NCBI GenBank assembly: GCA_024638325.1
Contig: JAHEKM010000004.1
Location: forward strand, 15,380 to 52,459
Direction: 5' to 3'
Length of the DNA: 37,080 bases
DNA from: Gemmatimonadota bacterium
GTDB taxonomy: Bacteria; Gemmatimonadota; Gemmatimonadetes; Longimicrobiales; Gaopeijiaceae
Under the pieces are notes generated by a model. That model was not told where the DNA came from, did not search any database, and saw nothing but the letters and a program-made list of their open reading frames with translations. How positions within the stretch are numbered: position 1 is the stretch's first letter; each line of letters opens with the position of its first letter. Made by a program: the position numbers and the translations under genes. Below are positions 24,910-33,199 of the stretch, piece after piece.

Positions 24910-26735
24910 CGACGCCCCTTAGGATCGCCGTGGTCGGCCCGGTCGCCCAAGGAATTCCACCGGTCCGTTCGGGATCGGTGGAGAGCGTGACCGCGCTCCT
25001 CGTGGACGGACTCGTCGCCCGCGGTCACGCCGTGTCGCTCTTCGCAGCCGGAACCTCGCGCACGAGCGCGGAACTGCACGCGACCTTCGCGCGTGGCTAT
25101 CACGAGGACACCGACCTGTGGCCCTGGGAGCTCTGCGAGCTCATGAACCTGGCCGCCGCGGTCGAGCGTGCGGCCGACTTCGACGTCATCCACTACCAGG
25201 CGGAGTACGCGCCGTCGTCTTTGGCGTTCTCGCGGCTCTCACCGACCCCCGTTGTGGTCACCGTCCATCACGCGCCGTCGCCACCCGAGGTCGCTCTCTG
25301 GAGCCTGTACCCCGAGGCGCCCTTCATCGCCGTGTCGCGGGCCCAGGCGGAGCGGATGGCAGGGCTCGAGGTCGTGGGCACGATCCATCACGCCGTGGAC
25401 ACGGATGCTCTGAGCGCCCACCCCCGGCCGGGCGAAGACCTCCTCTTCTTGGGTCGCTTCACCGAAGGAAAGGGCGTGCTGGAGGCGATCGAGGTGGCCC
25501 GAGCTTCGGGCCGACGGTTGACGCTCGCGGCGGCGGAGAACGAGTACTACCGCGAGGTGGTCCAACCGCTCGTCGACGGTGAGCGCGTGGTCTACGTCGG
25601 AGAGGTGGGCGCCGCTGAGAAGGTCGAGCTGCTCGGCCGCGCCGCCGCCCTCCTGTATCCCGTCCAGTCGCCGGAGCCGTTCGGGCTCGTGCTTGCGGAG
25701 GCGATGGCGTGCGGTACTCCCGTGGCCGCCCTGAGGCAGGGGGCCGTCGCCGAGCTCGTCGACGAGGGGGTCACGGGCGGGTGCTTCGACACGCTGGACG
25801 CCCTCTCGGCAGGTCTCCCCGGGGTGTTGGCTCTGGACCGCGAGGGGGTGCGCCGCCGTGCCGTCGAGCGCTTCAGCCCATCGCGCATGGTCGACGAGCA
25901 CCTGGAGGTCTACGCGCGCCTCGTACGGCGACGAGTCACGAGCCCGCCGCACCACCCCGGTCCGCGCGCCGAGGGCGACCTCGCCGGCCGCTCTCTGCTC
26001 GTGTGCGTCGCCCACCCGGACGACGAGTCGCTGGCATGTGGCGGGCTGATCGCGCTCTGCGCCGAGCGAGGCGCTAGCGTGACGCTCCTCTGTCTCACGC
26101 GCGGCGAGCAGGGGCCCGGCGCGGGGAATGGTCCGCTCGGTGACGTCCGGGAACGCGAGCTCCGCGCCGCGGCCGAGGCGCTGGGCGTCGCGGAGGTGGT
26201 GCTCAAGGGTTACGAGGACGGCATGCTACCATGGGTCGACGCCGAGGTGCTCGAGGCCGACATCGCCGACGTGATACGCCGTGTGAGGCCCGAGGTCGTG
26301 GTCACCTTCGACGAAGACGGGCTGTACTGGCACCCGGATCACATCGCCGTTCACGAGCGGACGACAGCGGCGGTCACGGCGTTGGGTCCCGAGGCGCCCG
26401 CACTTCGCTACGTGAGCTTACCGGCCGGTGCGATTGCGGGGGTCGCCGAGAAGGCCGGAGGCGGCGCTGTGCTGGGCGTCGCCGATGTCGACGCCTTCGG
26501 CGCCATGGCTCCTCCTGCGTCGTTCGCGGTCGAGGCCGGCGAACTGGCGGGCCGCAAGGTGGCCGCGCTGCGGTGCCATCGTTCGCAGGTCGAAGGAGGC
26601 CCCTTGGCCCGGATCGCCACGGCCGACGCAGTGCGGCTCCTGGCCACCGAGCATTACCGGGTGGCGCCCGTGGGCGCGCCCGGCCCCGCATTCATCGATG
26701 GTTTCGGCACCCCGCTACGAGCTGCGAAGGTCTGA
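24906..26735 (+). CDS. GT4 glycosyltransferase fused to PIG-L/LmbE N-acetylglucosamine deacetylase
   Basis: 609 residues from a GTG at 24906 in a GTGA overlap. Residues 1-345 are a GT4 transferase: IPPVRSGSVESVTALLVDGL, LLFLGRFTEGKGV, and EPFGLVLAEAMACGTPV with an intact EX7E pair. Residues about 362-600 are a zinc deacetylase: AHPDDE (His370, Asp372, Asp373) and HPDH (His476, His479) match the PIG-L/MshB/BshB family. The order mimics MshA then MshB (mycothiol) or BshA then BshB (bacillithiol), where GlcNAc is added to an acceptor and deacetylated. A single chain doing both steps suggests a glucosamine-containing product. No cysteine ligase (MshC or BshC) is encoded here, so a thiol product is not supported. 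Confidence 0.88.
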   Translation: MTTPLRIAVVGPVAQGIPPVRSGSVESVTALLVDGLVARGHAVSLFAAGTSRTSAELHATFARGYHEDTDLWPWELCELMNLAAAVERAADFDVIHYQAEYAPSSLAFSRLSPTPVVVTVHHAPSPPEVALWSLYPEAPFIAVSRAQAERMAGLEVVGTIHHAVDTDALSAHPRPGEDLLFLGRFTEGKGVLEAIEVARASGRRLTLAAAENEYYREVVQPLVDGERVVYVGEVGAAEKVELLGRAAALLYPVQSPEPFGLVLAEAMACGTPVAALRQGAVAELVDEGVTGGCFDTLDALSAGLPGVLALDREGVRRRAVERFSPSRMVDEHLEVYARLVRRRVTSPPHHPGPRAEGDLAGRSLLVCVAHPDDESLACGGLIALCAERGASVTLLCLTRGEQGPGAGNGPLGDVRERELRAAAEALGVAEVVLKGYEDGMLPWVDAEVLEADIADVIRRVRPEVVVTFDEDGLYWHPDHIAVHERTTAAVTALGPEAPALRYVSLPAGAIAGVAEKAGGGAVLGVADVDAFGAMAPPASFAVEAGELAGRKVAALRCHRSQVEGGPLARIATADAVRLLATEHYRVAPVGAPGPAFIDGFGTPLRAAKV

Positions 26736-26739
26736 CCAC

Positions 26740-28008
26740 GTGAACGTCGCGCTTCTGGATATCCTGCGATGCCCGTTCTGTGGCACGGCGTTCACGGTCG
26801 TGGAGAACGAGGCACTTGTGCGGAGGGGCGACGAGATCCAGCAAGGGGTGCTCGGTTGCGAATGCTGCGCGTTTCCGGTCGTCGCTGGCATCCCCGTGCT
26901 CATCGCGGACGATGACGCCCGTCGTGCGATCGCGGCCATCGAGTCCGGTCAGGGCCGCGAGGCGCTGCTGGACCTTCTCGCGCGTGCGGCAGACGAGCCG
27001 ACGCGACGCCGGCTCTCCGAGATCGCGGACGGGGAGGGCGGTACCTATCGGGAAGCGCTGGCGCTCCTCTGTGACGACGCCGAGGGCGTCTATCTGCGCC
27101 ACCGGCTCGCCGACCCGACGTACGTCACCATGGAGGCCGTGCTCGACGCGCTGTCGCAGGACCCCGCCACGTTCGCGGGGCGGGTACTGGACCTCTGCGG
27201 TGGGGCCGGCCACGTCACACGTCTGCTCGCTCAGTTCAGGCACCCGACCGGAGCGAACGACTCGGCCGCGACGGTGCTCGCCGACCTGCACTTTTGGAAG
27301 CTCTGGCTCGCGCGGAGGTTCGTGGCTCCAGGTATCGAGGCGGTGGTTTGCAACGCGGACAGCCCCCTCCCCTTCGGCCGCGAGTGCTTCTCGGCCGTTC
27401 TCCTCGCCGACGCCTTCCCCTACATCTGGCACAAGCGGCTGGCGGTCGAGGAGATGATGAGGGTCGCAGGCGATGACGGGGTCGTCGTGATGCCCCACCT
27501 CCACAGCAGCCTCGGCGAGAACCACTCCGCCGGCGATACGCTCACGCCTGCCGCCTATCGTGACCTCTTCCACGGCTCACGAGAGACACGGCTCTTCAGT
27601 GATGCGTCGCTCTTGGACGACGTGCTGGAGAGCAGCGTGGTCGACCTCGGCGATGCTCGCACACCGGACGAGTTGGGCGAGGAGCCCTCCTTCACCCTGA
27701 TCTCGACCGGACGCACCGAGCTGTTCCGTCGCCACCAGCTCGCGCGACCCCGAGCGGTCACGGGCGAGCTACTCGTCAATCCGCTGTACAGGGTGGACGC
27801 GGCGGCTTCGGGATGGACGCTGACGCTGGACTTCCCGACGCCCGAGTACGAGGACGAGTTCGGCGCGTGTCGGCGTTATCTGCCGGAGCGGCTCGCGCTG
27901 GCCGTCGACCCGACCGGGCCGATCTCTCCCGAGTCGCTCGGCGACGCGTACGAGGATCTGCTGGACCGTCGGGTGCTGATCGACGCGCCCTTGGGGTACG
28001 GACGGTGA
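26740..28008 (+). CDS. SAM-dependent methyltransferase with N-terminal Trm112-like zinc ribbon
   Basis: 422 residues from a GTG at 26740, 4 nt after the previous stop; the frame runs far upstream in the shadow of the GT4-deacetylase. The first 60 residues look like a Trm112/YbaR zinc-ribbon module: ILRCPFCG (Cys11, Cys14), GCECCAFPVVAGIPVLI (Cys40, Cys43). The methyltransferase fold follows near residue 148 with VLDLCGGAGHVTRLL, where the usual GxGxG is present as GGAG. The C-terminal 120 residues have no recognised domain. Fused Trm112-like modules occur in small-molecule methyltransferases of biosynthetic clusters. The acceptor is unknown. The stop overlaps the next methyltransferase start. 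Confidence 0.83.
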   Translation: MNVALLDILRCPFCGTAFTVVENEALVRRGDEIQQGVLGCECCAFPVVAGIPVLIADDDARRAIAAIESGQGREALLDLLARAADEPTRRRLSEIADGEGGTYREALALLCDDAEGVYLRHRLADPTYVTMEAVLDALSQDPATFAGRVLDLCGGAGHVTRLLAQFRHPTGANDSAATVLADLHFWKLWLARRFVAPGIEAVVCNADSPLPFGRECFSAVLLADAFPYIWHKRLAVEEMMRVAGDDGVVVMPHLHSSLGENHSAGDTLTPAAYRDLFHGSRETRLFSDASLLDDVLESSVVDLGDARTPDELGEEPSFTLISTGRTELFRRHQLARPRAVTGELLVNPLYRVDAAASGWTLTLDFPTPEYEDEFGACRRYLPERLALAVDPTGPISPESLGDAYEDLLDRRVLIDAPLGYGR

Positions 28009-28874
28009 GCGGATCCGCGGACGTCGCCCGCTACTACGACAGCAACACCCGACGCTTCATGCTGTCAGGGCCAGGGGGTGGTGTGCACGCCATGCACCGC
28101 GAGCTCTGGGGCCCGGGCGTCACGACGTCCAGCCAGGCCGCGGAACACATCAATCGACTCCTGGGCGACGAGATCCACGACCTCCTCACAGCGGAAACGG
28201 GCCCACCGCGGTCTCCCGCCATCCTCGACTTCGGCTGTGGCGTCGGGGGTACGCTCTTTCACCTCGCGCGCCGCTTTCCCGACGCTCGGTTGAGCGGGGT
28301 AACGGTGAGCCAGCGGCAGGTCGACATCGCCCGGCGGCTCGCGCGGAAGCTCGGTTTTTCGGAACGCTGCGAAGTGCGCCGCGCCGACTTCCATACGCTC
28401 GAGTCCGGAGCCCGGGCCGACGTGTTGGTCGCCGTGGAGTCGTTCGCCCACAGCGACGGGGCCGACGTGTTCCTGGCGAGCGCGGCCCGGCAGGTCCGAC
28501 CTGGTGGACACGTCCTGATCGCGGACGACTTCCTCCTTTCGGAAGAGGACCGCATGGATGCGACGGAGCGGCGGGTAGTCGGGCGATTCCGAGCCGGCTG
28601 GCGGGTCCCCGCGGTGTGCACCGCGGACCATCTCCTCGAGGTGGCGCGCCGGGCCGGGTTCTCCGCGGTGCGCACCGTCGATCTCAGCGGACTGACGCGG
28701 CCCGGCAGTCGGGTGCGTGACAGGGTGCTGGCCCTGTTCAGCCCGTTGCTGACCGCGCTCCGTCTGGAACGGGTGCCTTTCTTCGGAAACCTCATCGGGG
28801 GCCACGCGCTTCAGATCGGCCTCGCAGGCGGATTCCTACGGTACCAGTTGGTCGTGTTGCGGAGAGTCGCTTGA
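28005..28874 (+). CDS. Class I SAM-dependent methyltransferase (UbiE/tocopherol-MT-like)
   Basis: 289 residues from a GTG at 28005 in a GTGA overlap. Motif I is ILDFGCGVGGTLFHLARRFP (Asp75-Gly79), followed by LSGVTVSQRQVDIARRLARKLG, the post-I/motif II pattern of gamma-tocopherol and sterol methyltransferase-like enzymes, and LVAVESFAHS and VRPGGHVLIADDFLLSE for motifs II and III. These enzymes methylate O, N or C atoms of small molecules. The N-terminal RYYDSNTRRFMLSGPG also fits this class. It is the second methyltransferase in tandem in the cluster. Confidence 0.88.
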   Translation: MSGSADVARYYDSNTRRFMLSGPGGGVHAMHRELWGPGVTTSSQAAEHINRLLGDEIHDLLTAETGPPRSPAILDFGCGVGGTLFHLARRFPDARLSGVTVSQRQVDIARRLARKLGFSERCEVRRADFHTLESGARADVLVAVESFAHSDGADVFLASAARQVRPGGHVLIADDFLLSEEDRMDATERRVVGRFRAGWRVPAVCTADHLLEVARRAGFSAVRTVDLSGLTRPGSRVRDRVLALFSPLLTALRLERVPFFGNLIGGHALQIGLAGGFLRYQLVVLRRVA

Positions 28875-29821
28875 GGGCCCGGCTGCCGCGCGCTACGATG
28901 CCGCACCTCGATCTCCCTAGAAGAGTGGCCAGCTTGGTGACCGCCTCCCGTATTGTCCTTCTGTCTGCCGCGCTACTGCTGCCGGCGGCCCCGGGCACAG
29001 CCCAGGACGCCGAGGACGGAGTGGCAGCGGTCGTCACGTTGGACGTCATGACCTTCAACATCCGCACGGCGGGTGGGCGGGACGGCTCCGACGCCTGGGA
29101 GTACCGGAAGGAGCTCGTCGCCGAGACCATCGGCGGTGCCAACCCGCATATCCTCGGACTGCAGGAGGCACTCACCGAGCAGATCGACTTCCTCGAGGAA
29201 GCGCTGCCGCAATACCGCTGGTTCGGCGTCGATCGAGGGTTGAATGGCGGGCAGGGCCTGAGCGAAGCCACGCCGATCTTCTATCGCTACGAAGAGCTGG
29301 CCCCCATCGAGGCCGGGACGTTCTGGCTGGGGAACCCGCCCGACGGTCGCCCCACGCGTCGCGGCCGCGGCTCGCGCATCGTCACGTGGGCACGATTCCA
29401 CCACGTCCAGACCGGACGTCAGGTGTATGTCTTCAACACCCACCTCACGCTGCGGGAGGGTCCGCGTCAGCACGAGGGCGTGGCGATCATCAACGAGCGT
29501 ATCGCGGCCCTCCCACCGGGGAGCGCGGTGGTCGTGCTCGGTGATTTCAACGCGCTCGCCGGCTCCAGCGGGACCTGGGACCTCGCGACCAGCCAGGGCC
29601 TACGTGACTCGTGGCACATCGCGCGAGCGCGTCAGGGTCCGGCCGTCACGTCCAACGGATTCGGACCGCCGCCCGAGGACTGGGAGGGACGCATCGACTG
29701 GATTCTCGTGGGCGGACCCATCGCCGTGCCTTCCGTGGCGACGATCGTGCACAGCGTCGAGGGTCGCTTTCCGTCGGACCACTATCCGGTGTTCGCGACG
29801 CTCGAGATCCATCCGAGCTGA
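28871..29821 (+). CDS. Secreted endonuclease/exonuclease/phosphatase (EEP) family protein
   Basis: 316 residues from a TTG at 28871 that overlaps the previous stop (TTGA); an ATG at 28898 is an alternative start. A hydrophobic segment (about 20-42, ending PGTAQD) is a likely signal peptide. The EEP catalytic set is complete: MTFNIRTA (Asn), LGLQEAL (metal-binding Glu), FNTHLTL, VVVLGDFNAL (Asp and Asn), GRIDWILV and the terminal PSDHYPV His. The family cleaves phosphodiester or phosphomonoester bonds in nucleic acids, inositol phosphates or lipids. An exported member inside a coupled operon suggests action on a phosphodiester outside the cytoplasm, for example in the cluster's product; this is inference. 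Confidence 0.83.
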   Translation: MRARLPRATMPHLDLPRRVASLVTASRIVLLSAALLLPAAPGTAQDAEDGVAAVVTLDVMTFNIRTAGGRDGSDAWEYRKELVAETIGGANPHILGLQEALTEQIDFLEEALPQYRWFGVDRGLNGGQGLSEATPIFYRYEELAPIEAGTFWLGNPPDGRPTRRGRGSRIVTWARFHHVQTGRQVYVFNTHLTLREGPRQHEGVAIINERIAALPPGSAVVVLGDFNALAGSSGTWDLATSQGLRDSWHIARARQGPAVTSNGFGPPPEDWEGRIDWILVGGPIAVPSVATIVHSVEGRFPSDHYPVFATLEIHPS

Positions 29822-29836
29822 CGCGGGGTCGAGCGG

Positions 29837-30586
29837 GTGTCCGAGTGGTTCGGCCTGCTGCGCTCGCTCGCGGTCTATTGGCGACCCGGGAGGCAGAGGG
29901 GGCTGAGGCGCCTCTATGCCCCGTTCGTGCGTAGGGGCGACCTGGTATTCGATGTGGGCGCACATCTGGGAGACCGCACGGCAGCCTTCGCCGCGCTCGG
30001 GGCCAGAGTGGTCGCGCTAGAGCCCCAGCCCGCGGTAGCGCGTTGGCTGCGTCGCTTGGTAGGCGGCAAAGCTGGCGTAACCGTCCGAGACCAGGCGGTA
30101 GGGGCGAGGTCGGGGGTCGAGCGTATCGCTGTGAGCCGGCGCACGCCCACGGTGTCGACCATGTCAGAGTCGTGGCGGGCCGGCGTGGTCGAGGCGCATC
30201 CGGGCTTCGAGGGGGTGCGCTGGGACGCGTCCGTCGAGGTCCCCGTCGTCACGCTCGACGCTCTGATCGAGGAGTACGGCACGCCCGCGTTCTGCAAGGT
30301 CGATGTCGAGGGATATGAAGCGGAGGTGCTCGCCGGCCTGAGCTCGCCGGTGAGGGCGCTCTCCGTCGAGTTCGTGGCGGCGCAGCTCTCGGTCGCCGAG
30401 GCCTGTGTGCGGCGCCTGGCCGAGCTGGGGCGCTACCGTTTCAACGTGGTCCTGGGGGAGGGCCGCGGCTTCCTACTCGACGAGTGGGTCGGGTCCTTCG
30501 AGATGCTCGCCTGGCTGGCGGCCGGAGCGGACGGCGCGTCGTCGGGGGACATCTACGCGCGCCTCGACGAGCCTCCGCCCGTATGA
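29837..30586 (+). CDS. FkbM family methyltransferase
   Basis: 249 residues from a GTG at 29837, 15 nt after the previous stop. The SAM-binding motif is LVFDVGAHLGDRTAAFAALGARVVALEP and the family signature is FCKVDVEGYEAEVLAGL near residue 155. The middle region TVSTMSESW is commonly conserved in FkbM proteins. Family members usually O-methylate sugars, polyketides or other hydroxyl acceptors. In this cluster a sugar hydroxyl or a ribityl/pterin position is a reasonable acceptor, but that is inference. The stop overlaps the start of the creatininase-RibD fusion (ATGA). Confidence 0.9.
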   Translation: MSEWFGLLRSLAVYWRPGRQRGLRRLYAPFVRRGDLVFDVGAHLGDRTAAFAALGARVVALEPQPAVARWLRRLVGGKAGVTVRDQAVGARSGVERIAVSRRTPTVSTMSESWRAGVVEAHPGFEGVRWDASVEVPVVTLDALIEEYGTPAFCKVDVEGYEAEVLAGLSSPVRALSVEFVAAQLSVAEACVRRLAELGRYRFNVVLGEGRGFLLDEWVGSFEMLAWLAAGADGASSGDIYARLDEPPPV

Positions 30587-32319
30587 CCGCATCTCGCGGA
30601 CCCGAGCCGCCGCGCTGGGACCGACTCTCCGAGGCCGAGCGAGAGGCGGCGGTGGCGAGAGACCCCGTCGTCGTCTTGCCCCTGGCCGCGACCGAGCAAC
30701 ACGGGCCCCACCTTCCTCTCTCGACCGACGTTGACATCGGGATGGCGCTGCTCGTTGAGGCATTTGCCGGACTGCCGACCCCCATCGCCGCTTGGACGCT
30801 GCCGGTGGTGGCCGTCGGAGCCAGCCTCGAGCACGCGCGCTTCCCGGGGACCGAGAGCGTCTCGGCCGATGAGCTCGTTCGCATCATCGTGGATACCGGG
30901 ACGGCGGTGGCAGACGCGGGTGTACGGCGGCTCGTGCTCAGCAACAGCCACGGCGGAAATCGCTTCGCCATGGAGAGCGCGGGGCTCCTTCTGCGGGAAC
31001 GCCATGACATGCTCGTCGTGAAGGTGAGCTGGCCGAGGCTCGGACGTCCCGACGGCGTCGACCTCCCCGAGGTCGAGTGGCGGCACGGCCTCCATGGTGG
31101 AGCAGTGGAGACGGCGATGATGCTGCATGCCCGACCGGACCTCGTGCGTGCCGACGCGATCGCCGACTTCGCCTCGTTGGGAGCAGATCTGGAGGTCGCG
31201 CTCCGCCGCGTCGGCCCCGAGGGCGAGGCGTCCTTCTCCTGGCTGGCAGGGGACCTGAACCCTCGCGGCGTCGTGGGGGACGCGACGTTGGCGACCGCCG
31301 CGATGGGTGAGCGGCTGGTCCGGTACTACGGAGCGGTACTCGCAGAAGTGATTCTGGACGCGGCCGACTTCCCCCTGGATCGGCTCGTCCGGGCCGGGAC
31401 CTCCGGTTCCGCCGACGTTGGCGCCGTTCTCGACGAGCGGGCGGCCTGGGAGCTTCTTCGGGCGGCCCGCTCCGCGACACCGGGGAGTGGATCGGGCGGG
31501 CGACCCGACACCACGACCGTCGAGTCCGAGTCCGCTCCGCGCTTGCGTCTGGAGCTGCACGCCGACGGTACCTGGACCGCCGACGCCCCGCCCACGGAAG
31601 GGGCCAAGAAGCTGCTCGACGTCTTCGCCGCGATCGTCGCCGTCCCCGAAATCGTTATCGGACAGCTGGGCCAGAGCCTGGACGGACGCATCGCGACCGA
31701 GTCGGGCGCGTCGCACTACGTCACGGGTCAACAGGACCTGGAGCGCCTGCATCGGCTTCGCGCGCTGGTCGACGCGGTGGTCGTGGGCACGTCGACGGTC
31801 GCGCTCGACGATCCTCGGCTGACGGTTCGCCTCGTCGAGGGAGCGGACCCCGTGCGGGTCGTGCTCGACCCCTCCGGTCGCATCGACGCCGCGAGCCGCG
31901 TCCTCAGCGAGGTCGGAGGCAAGACGCTGGTCGTGCGGGCCGCCGAAGGCGCCGCGGTCGAGTCCGGCACCGACGCGAACGCCGCCAAGGGCGCCTACGA
32001 AGTGCTGCGCGTGCCCTGGTCCGCGCCGGGGGAGCTCGATCTCTCGCGCCTACTGGCCGACCTGCGGGCGCGCGGGCTCCGGCGCATCCTCGTCGAAGGT
32101 GGCGGCCTCACCGTGTCCCGATTCCTCGAGTGCGACCTGCTGGACCGCCTCCACGTGACCGTCGCCCCTCTTCTCATCGGCTCCGGCCGGCCGTCGCTGA
32201 CGCTGGAGCCCATTGTGGGGCTGGACGAGGCGCTGCGGCCGGCCGCACGCCGCTTCAGTCTCGGCGAGGACGTCCTGTTCGACCTGGACCTGCGAGCGGA
32301 GCCTTCAGGAGCGCCATGA
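30583..32319 (+). CDS. Creatininase-family amidohydrolase fused to RibD C-terminal reductase
   Basis: 578 residues from the ATG at 30583. Residues about 12-250 are a creatininase-fold hydrolase with metal ligands Glu38, His40 and Asp49 in the TEQHGPHLP region, His123 in SNSHGGN and Glu176 in HGLHGGAVETAMML. Residues about 355-575 are a RibD_C/pyrimidine reductase: GQLGQSLDGRIATESG, LRALVDAVVVGTSTVALDDPRLT, ILVEGGG and HVTVAPLLIGSG. About 100 linker residues separate them. In archaea ArfB (creatininase family) removes formate from a GTP-derived formamidopyrimidine and ArfC (RibD_C family) reduces the ribosyl group; this protein joins the same two families. MftE, also a creatininase relative, is the main alternative parallel. 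No deaminase domain is present. It ends the forward arm. Confidence 0.9.
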   Translation: MTASRGPEPPRWDRLSEAEREAAVARDPVVVLPLAATEQHGPHLPLSTDVDIGMALLVEAFAGLPTPIAAWTLPVVAVGASLEHARFPGTESVSADELVRIIVDTGTAVADAGVRRLVLSNSHGGNRFAMESAGLLLRERHDMLVVKVSWPRLGRPDGVDLPEVEWRHGLHGGAVETAMMLHARPDLVRADAIADFASLGADLEVALRRVGPEGEASFSWLAGDLNPRGVVGDATLATAAMGERLVRYYGAVLAEVILDAADFPLDRLVRAGTSGSADVGAVLDERAAWELLRAARSATPGSGSGGRPDTTTVESESAPRLRLELHADGTWTADAPPTEGAKKLLDVFAAIVAVPEIVIGQLGQSLDGRIATESGASHYVTGQQDLERLHRLRALVDAVVVGTSTVALDDPRLTVRLVEGADPVRVVLDPSGRIDAASRVLSEVGGKTLVVRAAEGAAVESGTDANAAKGAYEVLRVPWSAPGELDLSRLLADLRARGLRRILVEGGGLTVSRFLECDLLDRLHVTVAPLLIGSGRPSLTLEPIVGLDEALRPAARRFSLGEDVLFDLDLRAEPSGAP

Positions 32320-33199
32320 GCCCCGGCGCGGCGGACACGAGCACCAATAGCCCGTAGGCCACCGAGACCGCCGCGCCTTCTTCGGGCGTCATGCCCGCGA
32401 GGCCCCAGAGTGAGGCCGCGGCGGCTTCGCGCACACCCCAACCGGCCACGCTCACGGGCACGAGCATCGTCATGAGGATCGGCGCCACCAGCGGCAGCAC
32501 CGCCGACAGCGGCGCCTCGAGCCCGACCGCGCGGCCCGCCGCCACGAAGACCGCGATGTACGAGGCCACGACGAAGACGGCCGTGGCCACCTGCGGCACC
32601 AACGCTCCCGGTCCCAGGACGGCCGCGTGTGCGTCGGTCCACAGCCGCCCAAACAGCGAGTCGCGGCCCTGCGCCTGCGGGCGAGCGAGCCAGACCACCA
32701 GGACGGCGACGCCGACCGTGCCCGCGGCTGCGGCGGCAGCCCGAGCCCACACCGGCGCCCACGGCAGCGCGAGCACGGAAGCGAGCGCCGTCAGCGTCAT
32801 CACGACCTGCGCGGACGCGCGCTCGAGCACGACCGCGCGGACGGCAGGCCCCGTGTCGGCTTCGATACGTGCATGTCGCCATGCCCTCGAGACGTCCCCG
32901 GCCACCCCGCCGGGCAGGAGCTGGTTCAGGAGCACCCCGAGGTAGTACTCGCCGAGCGCCGTAGGCAGCGGCAGGTCGATACCCAAGCGAGCCGCGGTGA
33001 ACCGCCACCGCCACGCCAAGACGAGGATCTGCGCTACCGAGATCGCGAGACCAAGGACCACCCATCCCGGGCTCAGGTCGGACAACCGTGCGAGCACGTC
33101 GGACAGGTCGACCCAACGAAACACCAGCCAGAGGAGCAGCCCACTGACCGCGACGCGCACGAGCGCCTGTCCTGGGGCTCGGCCGGCCGGGTCCGTCAT
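32255..33199 (-). CDS. UPF0104/lysylphosphatidylglycerol-synthase-like integral membrane protein
   Basis: 314 residues from the ATG at 33199, which overlaps the methyltransferase stop (ATGA). About eight hydrophobic helices span the length: LVRVAVSGLLLWLVFRWVDL at the start, WVVLGLAISVAQILVLAWRW, then conserved YYLGVLLNQLLPGGVAGDVSRAWR, and late VAGWGVREAAAASLWGLAGMTPEEG. These match the flippase-like domain of MprF and AglD (UPF0104), usually acting on lipids or lipid-linked sugars. No catalytic lysyltransferase domain is attached. A role in flipping a lipid-linked form of the product is inference. The last 65 nt overlap the end of the creatininase-reductase gene on the opposite strand. Confidence 0.87.
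   Translation of the reverse strand: MTDPAGRAPGQALVRVAVSGLLLWLVFRWVDLSDVLARLSDLSPGWVVLGLAISVAQILVLAWRWRFTAARLGIDLPLPTALGEYYLGVLLNQLLPGGVAGDVSRAWRHARIEADTGPAVRAVVLERASAQVVMTLTALASVLALPWAPVWARAAAAAAGTVGVAVLVVWLARPQAQGRDSLFGRLWTDAHAAVLGPGALVPQVATAVFVVASYIAVFVAAGRAVGLEAPLSAVLPLVAPILMTMLVPVSVAGWGVREAAAASLWGLAGMTPEEGAAVSVAYGLLVLVSAAPGLMALLKAPLAGPGRTGRPRRD

Noticed and set aside
24906-26735. Mycothiol or bacillithiol pathway
   Set aside because: GT4 and deacetylase fit, but no cysteine ligase (MshC or BshC) or acetyltransferase (MshD) is present in the window.
30583-31350. Mycofactocin MftE assignment for the creatininase domain
   Set aside because: No MftA precursor, MftB or MftC radical SAM partner is nearby, and fusion to a RibD reductase points elsewhere.
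31995-33116. Minus-strand frame of about 373 codons over the arm junction
   Set aside because: Arg/Gly-rich, overlaps two well-supported genes in other frames and has no motif.
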